Source of the DNA: Kribbella pratensis | Lineage (GTDB): Bacteria; Actinomycetota; Actinomycetes; Propionibacteriales; Kribbellaceae | Reading direction: 5' to 3' | Assembly: GCF_004365355.1 (NCBI RefSeq) | Contig: NZ_SODP01000001.1 | Location: 1,371,473-1,435,472, forward strand | Length of the DNA: 64,000 nucleotides | Part shown: in pieces, positions 45,406 through 53,075 of the stretch | Numbering within the stretch: the stretch's first letter is position 1 | Layout: each line of letters begins with the position of its first letter | The notes under the pieces: model-generated | Databases searched by the model: none | The model's input: the letters and a program-made list of their open reading frames with translations, nothing else | What the model was told of the DNA's origin: nothing | Position numbers and translations under genes: made by a program

Positions 45406-46713
45406 ATGAATCACCCGAAACGCCTGCTCGCGGGCGTTGCCGTGCTGGCGCTCGCTGCGTCCGGCGCGGTCGTCGCCGTACGGTTCCGGGACGGCGAGGC
45501 ACCACCTGGCGACAGCGCGGTCGCCGCTGTCGCGACGCGGCCGACTTCGCCGGAGCCGGGAGAGCTCGCTCCTGCTGAGGCGCTGGCGCGCAAGCAGGCG
45601 ATCGATGCGCTGCTGGCCCGGCGGTCGGCCGCCGTACTCAAGGGTGATGTGAGGGGCTTCCTGGCCTCGGTCGACCCGAAGCAGGCCGAGTTGGTCGCGC
45701 GGGAGCGGCTGCTGTTCGTGAACCTGCGGAAGTTCGGGTTCAGCTCGCTGAAGTACTTCACCGCCGATGCGTTCCGGCCGGTGCCTGGGCTGGTCGCGAA
45801 GTTCGGGCCGACGACGTTCTCGACGCGAGTGATGATGCGGTACCAGTTGGTGGGGCTGGATCCGCAACCGGTGCAGACCGATCTCGGGTACACGTTCGTC
45901 CAGCGAGGTACTGCGTGGGTGCTCGTCGACGACACCGGGACGGACGAGAACCTCAGCCGCGACGGTCATCAGCAGCCGTGGGACTTCGACGAGGTCCAGG
46001 TGGTACGCCGTGGCACGGTCGTCGTTGTCGTGGACAAGAAGGAAGCGAGCCTCGGTACGAAGGTCGCGCAGGTCGCCGAGAAGGCGGTGAAGTCGGTCCG
46101 CAAACACTGGGCGCGACCGTGGAACGGCGCCGTACTGGTGGTGGCGATGCCGCAGGAACGCGTCATGTCGACGATCTGGACCGCGGGGACCGGGGATGGC
46201 TGGACGATCGCGGCGAAGGCGGTGACCCTCTACCAGGGCGAGCAACTGGGCAAGCCGGTCGGGCCACCCATCGGTAGCCGCATCGTGGTGAACCCCGCCC
46301 TCCGCAAGCGCCTCGACAAAGACCTCTTGGTGCATGAGATGACGCATGTCGCGACGGCGACGCTCGGCATCTACACCCCGATCTGGATGGTCGAGGGCAT
46401 GGCGGAGTACGTGCGCTGCCGGTCGATCGAGGACGACCCGCACTGGTCCGTTGACCCGTACCGCAAGCGCGTGAAGTCGGCGTACCTCCCGAAGCTCACC
46501 GCGCTACCCGACACCACAGTCTTCGACGCCAACGCAGACCGCGCCTACGGCACCAGCTGGTGGATCGTCGAATACCTGGCCCACAAACTCGGCGAGAAAA
46601 AACTGGCCACCCTCTACACCGACATGTCCCAACATGGCGAGTCGGTCCTGAAGAAAGACACCGGTCTGACCGCAACCCAGGTGGTAGCCGGCACCAAGAC
46701 GTTCAAGGGCTAA
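45406..46713 (+). CDS. membrane-anchored HExxH metalloprotease-like protein, paralogue 3
   Basis: 435 residues. N-terminal helix LLAGVAVLALAASGAVVAVR (signal anchor), then the shared domain (ALLARRSAAVLKGDVRGFLA, VMMRYQLVGLDPQPVQTD) and zinc motif LLVHEMTHVATATLG (H310, E311, H314) followed by WMVEGMAEYVR. Active-site residues are retained. ATG 45406 has GAGGGG 7 bases ahead, partly locked in a hairpin. It is the last gene before a strong bidirectional terminator. Confidence 0.8.
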   Translation: MNHPKRLLAGVAVLALAASGAVVAVRFRDGEAPPGDSAVAAVATRPTSPEPGELAPAEALARKQAIDALLARRSAAVLKGDVRGFLASVDPKQAELVARERLLFVNLRKFGFSSLKYFTADAFRPVPGLVAKFGPTTFSTRVMMRYQLVGLDPQPVQTDLGYTFVQRGTAWVLVDDTGTDENLSRDGHQQPWDFDEVQVVRRGTVVVVVDKKEASLGTKVAQVAEKAVKSVRKHWARPWNGAVLVVAMPQERVMSTIWTAGTGDGWTIAAKAVTLYQGEQLGKPVGPPIGSRIVVNPALRKRLDKDLLVHEMTHVATATLGIYTPIWMVEGMAEYVRCRSIEDDPHWSVDPYRKRVKSAYLPKLTALPDTTVFDANADRAYGTSWWIVEYLAHKLGEKKLATLYTDMSQHGESVLKKDTGLTATQVVAGTKTFKG

Positions 46714-46835
46714 GAGGAACGGTCGGGGATCCCGCGGACCTGTTCTCCGGAACATAACTGCCACTGAGCGCGAACTTCCTTCCGCAAAGTAGCCGGAACC
46801 GGTAGTCCAACGCCAATTCTTCGTTCCTGGTAGTT

Positions 46836-46879
46836 GCTGGGGGACGGAGCGGGCTTCCGGCTCCGTACCGCCCCCCAGC
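46836..46879. terminator. bidirectional terminator between paralogue 3 and fadB
   Basis: Outer stem GCTGGGGG (46836-46843) / CCCCCAGC (46872-46879), inner stem ACGGAGC (46844-46850) / GCTCCGT (46860-46866), with a 5-base bulge. Lies 4 bases beyond the fadB stop on the minus strand. Confidence 0.7.
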
Positions 46880-46883
46880 GGTT

Positions 46884-48995
46884 CTAGATGAGGCTGGCGA
46901 GGCCTTGGGGGAGGAAGCGGGATCCGTTGACCTTTTCCGCGATGCCGGTGCGGTCGAGGTAGGGGGTGATGCCGCCCAGGTGGAAGGGCCAGCCGGCGCC
47001 CAGGAGGAGGCAGAGGTCGATGTCCTGCGCCTCGGCGACCACGCCCTCGTCGAGCATGATCATGATTTCCTCGGCCAAGGCGGTGAGGACTCGGTTGCGG
47101 AGTTCGTCCGGGGTGGAAGGCTTGTCGCCGACACTCACCAGCTCCTCGACCTCAGGGTCGACGACCGGCTTGCCCTCGGGCCATACGTAGAACGAACTCT
47201 TGCCTGCAGCAACTACCTTGGCCAGGTTCGAAGACACCGCGAACCGGTCCGGGTACGCGCGGTTCATCGTCTCCGCGACGTGCAGCGCGACCGGTAGCCC
47301 GACCAGCTGCAGCAGCACGAAAGGCGGCATCGGCAGGCCGAGGGCGGCGAGAGCGCGATCGGCGTCGGGGATCGGCGTACCTTCGTCGACCGCCGCGCTG
47401 ACCTCGCCGAGGAACCGCGTCAGCAGCCGGTTCACCACGAACGCCGGTGCGTCCTTCACCAGCACACACGACTTCTTCAGCGTCTTGCCGACAGCGAACG
47501 CAGTGGCCAGCGAAGCGTCGTCGGTCCGGTCGGCCCGGATGATCTCCAGCAGCGGCAGCACCGCGACCGGGTTGAAGAAGTGGAACCCGACGACCCGCTC
47601 CGGGTGCTCGAGGTCCGCGGCCATCTCGGTCACCGACAACGACGAGGTGTTCGTCGCGAGGATCGCGTCCGGCCGGATGATCTTCTCCAGGTCGGCGAAG
47701 ATCGTCTTCTTCAGCTGCAGTTCCTCGAACACGGCCTCGATCACGAAGTCCGCGTCCGCGAACACGCTCTTGTCGACCGACCCGGTGACCAGCGCCTTCA
47801 GCTGGTTCGCCTTGTCGGAGCGTACCCGCCCCTTCGCGAGCAGCTTGTCGATCTCACCGTGGACATAGCCGACGCCGCGATCCACGCGCTCCTGATCGAG
47901 ATCTGTCAGTACGACGGGAACCTCGAGCCGCCGCGCGAACAGCAGCGCCAGCTGACCGGCCATCAGACCCGCGCCGACGACACCGACCTTCGACACCGGC
48001 CGCGCCAACGACTTGTCCGGCGCACCCGCGGGCCGCTTGGCCCGCTTGTTCACGAGATCGAACGCGTAGAGCCCACTCCGCAGCTCTTCGCTCATGATCA
48101 GATCGGCAAGCGCCTCGTCTTCCGCGGCGAACCCACGATCCCGATCGTTGTCCCGAGCCGCCGCGATCAACTCCAGCGCCCGGTACGGCGCCGGCGCCGC
48201 CCCGCTGACCTTCAGGTCGGCAAAAGCCTTGCCCCGGGCAACGGCCGCGTCCCACGCCTCACCCCGGTCGACTGGAGGACGCTCGACCACAACCGAACCC
48301 GTGAGCACCTTCGATGCCCACAGCAACGACTGCTCGAGGAAGTCGGCCGACTCCAGCAGTACGTCGCCGATGCCGAACTTCACCGCCTCCGGCCCGCTCA
48401 GCATCTTGTTCTGATTGAGGGCGTTCTCGACGACGACCTTGACCGCGTTGTCCGCGCCGATCAGGTTCGGCAGCAGGAAGTTGCCGCCCCAGCCGGGGAT
48501 CAGCCCGAGGAAGACCTCAGGCGTCGCGAGCATCCCGGCCGCTACCGAGACGGTGCGGTAGGAAGCGTGCAGCGCAACCTCGAGCCCGCCGCCGAGCGCC
48601 ACACCGTTCACGAACGCGAACGAGGGCTTGCCGCCGTCGACCAGCTTCCGCAGTACGCCGTGACCGATCTTGCCGAGCGCCAGCGCCTGCTCCCGATCGG
48701 CCAGCTTCGGTACGCCGGTCAGGTCCGCGCCCGCGGCGAGGATGAACGGCTTGCCGGTGACACCGATCGCGACGATCTCGTCGCGAGCCAGTGCGGCATC
48801 CAGAGCCGCGTTCAGCGACCCCAGACCCTTCGGGCCGAAGGTGTTCGGCTTGGTGTGATCATGCCCGTTGTCCAGCGTGATCAGCGCCATCGTGCCGGCC
48901 TTGCCGGGCAGTACGACGTCCCGGGAGTGCGCGAGCGTGACGACCTCGTCGGTCGACAAGGCTGACGCCGAGTCGATCAGTTCCTGCAGACTCAC
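46884..48995 (-). CDS. fadB: fatty-acid oxidation complex alpha subunit (enoyl-CoA hydratase / 3-hydroxyacyl-CoA dehydrogenase)
   Basis: 703 residues. N-terminal crotonase domain (about 15-200) with AAGADLTGVP and FVNGVALGGGLEVALHA (oxyanion hole). NAD-binding dehydrogenase domain (about 335-515) with VGVVGAGLMAGQLALLFA and the ERVVGFHFFNPVAVLPLLEI motif, then the C-terminal 3HCDH domain with AFVVNRLLTRFLGE. Catalyses two middle steps of beta-oxidation. GTG 48995 has GGAGAG 5 bases ahead and lies within a hairpin stem. It follows the thiolase gene by 67 bases in one operon. Confidence 0.95.
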   Translation of the reverse strand: MSLQELIDSASALSTDEVVTLAHSRDVVLPGKAGTMALITLDNGHDHTKPNTFGPKGLGSLNAALDAALARDEIVAIGVTGKPFILAAGADLTGVPKLADREQALALGKIGHGVLRKLVDGGKPSFAFVNGVALGGGLEVALHASYRTVSVAAGMLATPEVFLGLIPGWGGNFLLPNLIGADNAVKVVVENALNQNKMLSGPEAVKFGIGDVLLESADFLEQSLLWASKVLTGSVVVERPPVDRGEAWDAAVARGKAFADLKVSGAAPAPYRALELIAAARDNDRDRGFAAEDEALADLIMSEELRSGLYAFDLVNKRAKRPAGAPDKSLARPVSKVGVVGAGLMAGQLALLFARRLEVPVVLTDLDQERVDRGVGYVHGEIDKLLAKGRVRSDKANQLKALVTGSVDKSVFADADFVIEAVFEELQLKKTIFADLEKIIRPDAILATNTSSLSVTEMAADLEHPERVVGFHFFNPVAVLPLLEIIRADRTDDASLATAFAVGKTLKKSCVLVKDAPAFVVNRLLTRFLGEVSAAVDEGTPIPDADRALAALGLPMPPFVLLQLVGLPVALHVAETMNRAYPDRFAVSSNLAKVVAAGKSSFYVWPEGKPVVDPEVEELVSVGDKPSTPDELRNRVLTALAEEIMIMLDEGVVAEAQDIDLCLLLGAGWPFHLGGITPYLDRTGIAEKVNGSRFLPQGLASLI

Positions 48996-49029
48996 TTGAA
49001 CTCTCCGCTTCGCTCCGAGCTCAAGTGAG
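48991..49029 (-). promoter_or_regulatory. hairpin enclosing the fadB start codon
   Basis: In the mRNA, CTCACTTGA (49029-49021) pairs perfectly with TCAAGTGAG (48999-48991). The GTG start (48995-48993) is in the second arm and the ribosome site GGAGAG is in the loop, so folding could limit fadB initiation relative to fadA. Confidence 0.55.
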
Positions 49030-49062
49030 CCAGATGACTGCTCTGCCTACTGTTCGCTGCGC

Positions 49063-50265
49063 TCACGAGGCCGCGTTCCCTTCCCAGTTGGGGTTCTCCC
49101 AGATGACCGTGCCGCCCATGCCGAGGCCGACGCACATGGTGGTGAGGCCGTAGCGGACCTCGGGGCGCTGCTCGAACTGCTTGGCCAGCTGGTTCATCAG
49201 CCGGACCCCGGACGACGCGAGCGGGTGGCCGTAGGCGATCGCACCGCCGTACGGGTTGACCCGCGGGTCGTCGTCGGCGATGCCATAGTGCTCCAGGAAT
49301 GCCAGCACCTGGACGGCGAACGCCTCGTTCACCTCGAAGGCCTGGATGTCGTCGATCGTCAGCCCGGCCAGCTTCAGCGCCTTCTCGGTCGCCGGGATCG
49401 GGCCGACCCCCATCACCTCGGGCTCGACGCCGGCGAAGGCGTACGAGACCAGCTTCATCTTCGGCGTGAGCCCGAGTTCCTCGGCGGCTTCCGCCGACGT
49501 CAGCACGCACGCGGTCGCGCCGTCGTTGATGCCGGCCGAGTTACCCGCGGTGACCCGGCCGTGCGGACGGAACGGCGTCTTCAAGGCAGCCAGGTCCTCG
49601 ACGGTGGTGCCCGGCCGCATCGGCTCGTCGGTGCTCGCGAGGCCCCAGCCCTGCTCGGCCGACCGGGTCGCGACCGGCACCAGGTCGGGCTGGATCAGGT
49701 CGTTGGCGTAGGCCTTCGCGGCCTTCTCCTGCGACGCTGCGGCGTAGGCGTCGGCGCGCTCCTTGGTGATCCCCGGGAACCGGTCGTGCAGGTTCTCCGC
49801 GGTCGACCCCATCACCAGGGCGGAGGTGTCGACGAGCTTCTCGGAGATGATCCGCGGGTTCGGGTCGACGCCCTCGCCCATCGGGTGCCGGCCCATGTGC
49901 TCGACCCCGCCCGCGATCACCACGTCGTACGCACCGAACGCAACACCGGCCGCGGTGGTGGTGACGGCGGTCATCGCGCCGGCGCACATCCGGTCGATGG
50001 CGTAGCCGGGCGTGGTGTTCGGCAGACCGGCCAGCAGGGCCGCGGTCCGGCCGATGGTCAGGCCCTGGTCGCCGATCTGGGTGGTGGCCGCGATCGCGAC
50101 CTCATCCACGCGTTCCGGGGGGAGACCCGGGTTCCGCCGCAGCAGCTCCCGGATGCACTTGATCACCAGGTCGTCGGCGCGGGTTTCGGCGTACTGGCCC
50201 TTGGCCTTGCCGAACGGGGTGCGAACGCCGTCGACGAACACGACATCGCGGATCTCACGGGGCAC
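49063..50265 (-). CDS. fadA: acetyl-CoA C-acyltransferase (thiolase)
   Basis: 400 residues. Cleaves 3-ketoacyl-CoA with CoA in the last beta-oxidation step. Active sites: nucleophilic cysteine in YAIDRMCAGAMTAV, histidine in YGHPLASSGVRLM, and the second cysteine in TTMCVGLGMGGT. NEAFAVQVLAFLEHYG is the usual NEAF motif. GTG 50265 has GGAGGG close ahead and TAGCAT about 40 bases upstream as a possible -10. First gene of the fadA-fadB operon; no acyl-CoA dehydrogenase is nearby. Confidence 0.95.
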   Translation of the reverse strand: MPREIRDVVFVDGVRTPFGKAKGQYAETRADDLVIKCIRELLRRNPGLPPERVDEVAIAATTQIGDQGLTIGRTAALLAGLPNTTPGYAIDRMCAGAMTAVTTTAAGVAFGAYDVVIAGGVEHMGRHPMGEGVDPNPRIISEKLVDTSALVMGSTAENLHDRFPGITKERADAYAAASQEKAAKAYANDLIQPDLVPVATRSAEQGWGLASTDEPMRPGTTVEDLAALKTPFRPHGRVTAGNSAGINDGATACVLTSAEAAEELGLTPKMKLVSYAFAGVEPEVMGVGPIPATEKALKLAGLTIDDIQAFEVNEAFAVQVLAFLEHYGIADDDPRVNPYGGAIAYGHPLASSGVRLMNQLAKQFEQRPEVRYGLTTMCVGLGMGGTVIWENPNWEGNAAS

Positions 50266-50424
50266 GAGGGCCCTCCTCTAGGGGGTCGGGAAAGCTACCT
50301 CGATGCTACCCATGAGTAACAGAAGTGCCAAACACCCTGTGGTTGTGGAGCTGCTCACAGCAACCCGTGGCCAACCGCCTGGAATCGGCGCATGCTGGTG
50401 GCAGGTAGCTATGGGGAGCCGTTC

Positions 50425-51093
50425 ATGAACAACCTTGATCTCGCCGTACCGGTCCTGAGCCGCGGCAAGCACCGCAATCCACGCAAGGGCGCCTGTTTCA
50501 TGGAGTTCGCCTCGTACTTGGCCGGCGAACCGTGGTCCGACCACCCCGCCTGCACGCATCCGCTGCTGGCCGGCGTGGCGCGGGACGTCAACGACTGCAC
50601 GACGGACTCCGGGCGGTCCCGCCTGGCGCCGATGATCCCGTCGGTGATCGGGCTGACCCCGGAGGACCCGCACGTCGTAGCGCGGGTCACGGCGCGCTGC
50701 ATCCAGCACGCGCTGCCGGTCGTCTCGCAGGAGCGGCAGTACATCCTGGCCGTCGCGTTGCTGGTGGGGGAGAAGCAGCTGGCCGAGCTCGACGGGCGTC
50801 CGCTCGACGACATCGAGCCGGACTCGCTCGCCGTACTGCAGGCGGTCCCGTCGGCGACCAAGTGGGCGCGGGCGTTCACCGCACGATCCCGCCGTGGTGC
50901 GCCGGACTTCGCTCGCCGAACGGCGCCCCGCGCGGTGTCCTGCGCGGTCGAGGGCATCTCGCAGGCGTGCGTGCCGGACCCGGACGACCGGCTGTACCGG
51001 CTGCTCGTCGACGCGATCGCCGAGACCAAGTCGTGGATGCCCGCACCTGCGCCGAGGCCGACACCCACCGAGGTCGTACGCTTCACAGTGTGA
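50425..51093 (+). CDS. conserved actinobacterial hypothetical protein
   Basis: 222 residues. Characteristic start MNNLDLAVPVLSRGKHRNPR then KGACFMEFASYLAGEPWSDH. The middle LAPMIPSVIGLTPEDPHVVA and RCIQHALPVVSQERQYILAV looks helical. I recall similar sequences as actinobacterial hypotheticals with no known function. ATG 50425 follows GGGGAG at 6 bases. Its stop overlaps the dienelactone hydrolase start by 4 bases (GTGA), so the two products are translated together, though the second gene also has a leaderless-type box. Confidence 0.72.
   Translation: MNNLDLAVPVLSRGKHRNPRKGACFMEFASYLAGEPWSDHPACTHPLLAGVARDVNDCTTDSGRSRLAPMIPSVIGLTPEDPHVVARVTARCIQHALPVVSQERQYILAVALLVGEKQLAELDGRPLDDIEPDSLAVLQAVPSATKWARAFTARSRRGAPDFARRTAPRAVSCAVEGISQACVPDPDDRLYRLLVDAIAETKSWMPAPAPRPTPTEVVRFTV
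51077..51092 (+). promoter_or_regulatory. leaderless -10 box inside the upstream gene's end
   Basis: TACGCT at 51077-51082, seven bases, GTG 51090. It lies in the last codons of the preceding gene, so the hydrolase may have an internal promoter as well as read-through. Confidence 0.45.
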
Positions 51094-51752
51094 CCTTGGA
51101 GCTCGACGACGGATTACCAGTCCACGAGTGGGGATCGGCCGAAGCCGACGCGCCGGGAATCCTGCTCCTCCAGGAGATCTTCGGGGTCTCCGACTACATC
51201 AAGGAGCGTGCGGCGGATCTGCACGCCCTGGGGTACTACGTCATCGCGCCGGAGATCTACTGGCGCCTTGACGACACCGAGCTGGACGAGTCCTCGCCGG
51301 AGCTACTGCAACGCGCGATGGGCATCGTCGGGCGCCTGGACTGGGATCTCGCGGTGAAGGACGCTCTTGCGGCGCTGCGCTACCTGCAGGCCCGTGGCGA
51401 GGGCGCAGGCGTGGTCGGCTTCTGCTTCGGCGGCGGGCTGGCGTTCAACGTCGCCGCGCTGTCGCACCCGGATGTGCTCGTGAGCTACTACGGCTCCGCG
51501 CTCAAGAACCTCCTGGAGCTGACCCCGCAGGTGACCGCGCCGACCCTGCACCACTTCGGCAACACCGACACGTTCCTGGACGTCGACGCGATCGTCCCCG
51601 GACTGGGCGATGCCGAGATCCACCGGTACGACGGCGCCGGGCACGCGTTCGACAACCCGCTGCCGATGTTCCACAACGCCGACGCGTCCGCGCTCGCGTG
51701 GCGGCGTACCGAAGACTTTCTTGCCCGTCACCTCCCAACTCACCAAGGATGA
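51090..51752 (+). CDS. dienelactone hydrolase family protein
   Basis: 220 residues. PGILLLQEIFGVSDYIKERA is the family start, VVGFCFGGGLAFNVAAL carries the nucleophilic cysteine (C in GFCFGG), NTDTFLDVDAIVPG the aspartate region and YDGAGHAFDNPLP the histidine, giving the Cys-Asp-His triad of dienelactone hydrolases. Opens enol-lactones in aromatic ring degradation, though many homologues have other ester substrates. GTG start overlaps the preceding stop; the glutathione-peroxidase gene follows by 2 bases. Confidence 0.9.
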   Translation: MTLELDDGLPVHEWGSAEADAPGILLLQEIFGVSDYIKERAADLHALGYYVIAPEIYWRLDDTELDESSPELLQRAMGIVGRLDWDLAVKDALAALRYLQARGEGAGVVGFCFGGGLAFNVAALSHPDVLVSYYGSALKNLLELTPQVTAPTLHHFGNTDTFLDVDAIVPGLGDAEIHRYDGAGHAFDNPLPMFHNADASALAWRRTEDFLARHLPTHQG

Positions 51753-51754
51753 GC

Positions 51755-52246
51755 ATGAGCCTGTACGACATTCCGCTGACCACTCTGTCCGGCGCATCGA
51801 CGTCGCTCGGCGACTACAAGGGCAAGGCTGTCCTGGTCGTCAACGTGGCGTCGAAGTGCGGCCTGACGCCGCAGTACGAGGGCCTGGAGAACCTGCAGAA
51901 GAAGTACGAGTCCCGTGGGTTCACGGTGCTCGGCGCGCCCTGCAACCAGTTCGGCGGCCAGGAGCCGGGGTCGGCCGAAGAGATCGAGACGTTCTGCTCG
52001 ACGACGTACGGCGTCACGTTCCCGATGCTCGACAAGCTCGAGGTGAACGGCGAGGGGCGGCACCCGCTGTACGCCGAGCTGACCCTCACGCCCGACGCCG
52101 AGGGCGAGGCCGGCGACATCCAGTGGAACTTCGAGAAGTTCCTGATCAGCCCCGAGGGCACCGTCGCCGCCCGCTTCCGCCCCCGCACCGAGCCGGAGTC
52201 CGACGAGGTCGTCACCGCAATCGAGACCCAACTCCCGAAGAACTAG
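51755..52246 (+). CDS. glutathione peroxidase / thiol peroxidase (Cys type)
   Basis: 163 residues. Peroxidatic cysteine in VVNVASKCGLTPQYEGL, the tetrad glutamine in PCNQFGGQEPGSAEEI, and tryptophan/asparagine in WNFEKFLISPEG. It uses cysteine, not selenocysteine, and in bacteria such enzymes usually take electrons from thioredoxin. ATG 51755 has AAGGA 5 bases ahead; ATG 51749 overlaps the hydrolase stop and is possible. A 9-bp hairpin ends the operon. Confidence 0.93.
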   Translation: MSLYDIPLTTLSGASTSLGDYKGKAVLVVNVASKCGLTPQYEGLENLQKKYESRGFTVLGAPCNQFGGQEPGSAEEIETFCSTTYGVTFPMLDKLEVNGEGRHPLYAELTLTPDAEGEAGDIQWNFEKFLISPEGTVAARFRPRTEPESDEVVTAIETQLPKN

Positions 52247-52275
52247 CCGGCCCCGACCACCTATCACCCGCCCCA

Positions 52276-52301
52276 GCACCTGCCCCTATCCCGGCAGGTG
52301 C
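52276..52301 (+). terminator. hairpin after the peroxidase gene
   Basis: GCACCTGCC (52276-52284) and GGCAGGTGC (52293-52301), loop CCTATCCC, 30 bases after the stop. Confidence 0.6.
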
Positions 52302-52316
52302 GGGCGCCGGTCCGTC

Positions 52317-52412
52317 TGAGGGGCCAACCCCTGAGCCGGTGGGTTTGCCCGGCCGCAGGCCAGGGGTCAACCGGCAATCTGAGGGGTTGACCCCTCAGCG
52401 GTCCGGCTGCCC
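52317..52412. repeat. palindromic repeat cluster, left of the ArsR-MFS operon
   Basis: Contains CTGAGGGGCCAACCCCTGAG (52317-52336), CAGGGGTCAACC (52361-52372) and CTGAGGGGTTGACCCCTCAG (52379-52398, nine paired bases each side of TG), followed by GGTC, GG and TGCCC. The same modules form the long hairpin on the right side of the operon. Confidence 0.7.
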
Positions 52413-52449
52413 GGTCACGCGATGCGGCGGCGACCCTCTTCGCGAGGCA

Positions 52450-52487
52450 TTGCAACGACTCTTTCGAAAGAGTACTTTCGACGCATG
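52450..52487 (+). promoter_or_regulatory. self-regulated promoter of the ArsR-type gene
   Basis: TTGCAA (52450-52455), 17-base spacer, TACTTT (52473-52478), six bases, ATG 52485. The spacer is filled by the perfect 14-bp palindrome CTCTTTCGAAAGAG (52459-52472), and a second overlapping dyad CGAAAG-AGTA-CTTTCG covers the -10. Ideal for a repressor that blocks RNA polymerase on its own gene. Confidence 0.75.
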
Positions 52488-53075
52488 CCTGAACCGCATC
52501 GTCGCCTGAGCGATCCCCGGGAGCTCAACGCGCTCGCCCATCCCGTGCGGATGGCGATCATCGAGCTGCTGTCGGTCAGCGGCCCGCTGACCGCGACCGA
52601 GCTGGCCGACCGGCTCGACGAGACGCCGGCCAACTGCTCCTGGCATCTGCGCAAGCTGGCCCAGCACGGGTTCGTCGTGGAGGCCGAGGGCGGGAAGGGC
52701 CGGCAGCGGCCCTGGCAGGTGCCCGGGCTCGGGTTCCACTGGGACGACGAACACGCGTCGGCCTCGGTCGAGGAGCGGCGGGCCGCGCAAGCCTTGTCCG
52801 AGGTGACGATGGGCCGGGCGATGGATCGGCTGCGGGAGTCCGAGGAGCGCATGCCGGACGAGCCCGAGGAGTGGCGTACGGCGCAGTCGGGCATCGAGAT
52901 GGTTGCCTGGCTGACGGCAGACGAGCTCAAGGAGATGAACGACGCCATCAGCGCTGTGCTCGACCGCCATGTCGAGCGGCTCACTGATCCCAGCAAACGG
53001 CCGGCAGGCTCACGACTGTGCGAGTTCGTGGCGTGGGGCGTGCCGACGTACTTCCCGGGAGTCGAGCCGGCATGA
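52485..53075 (+). CDS. ArsR-type winged-helix regulator
   Basis: 196 residues. RELNALAHPVRMAIIELLSV then LTATELADRLDETPANCSWH LRKLAQHGFV is a typical ArsR/HTH_20 winged helix. The C-terminal ~110 residues (VTMGRAMDRLRESEERMPDE, WLTADELKEMNDAISAV) are helical and probably sense a small molecule or the exporter's cargo. ATG 52485 is leaderless. Its stop overlaps the MFS start as ATGA, so it is co-translated with the exporter it most likely represses. Confidence 0.9.
   Translation: MPEPHRRLSDPRELNALAHPVRMAIIELLSVSGPLTATELADRLDETPANCSWHLRKLAQHGFVVEAEGGKGRQRPWQVPGLGFHWDDEHASASVEERRAAQALSEVTMGRAMDRLRESEERMPDEPEEWRTAQSGIEMVAWLTADELKEMNDAISAVLDRHVERLTDPSKRPAGSRLCEFVAWGVPTYFPGVEPA

Noticed and set aside
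51755..52246. Selenoprotein glutathione peroxidase
   Set aside because: The peroxidatic position is a normal Cys codon in ASKCGLTPQ; no in-frame TGA occurs.
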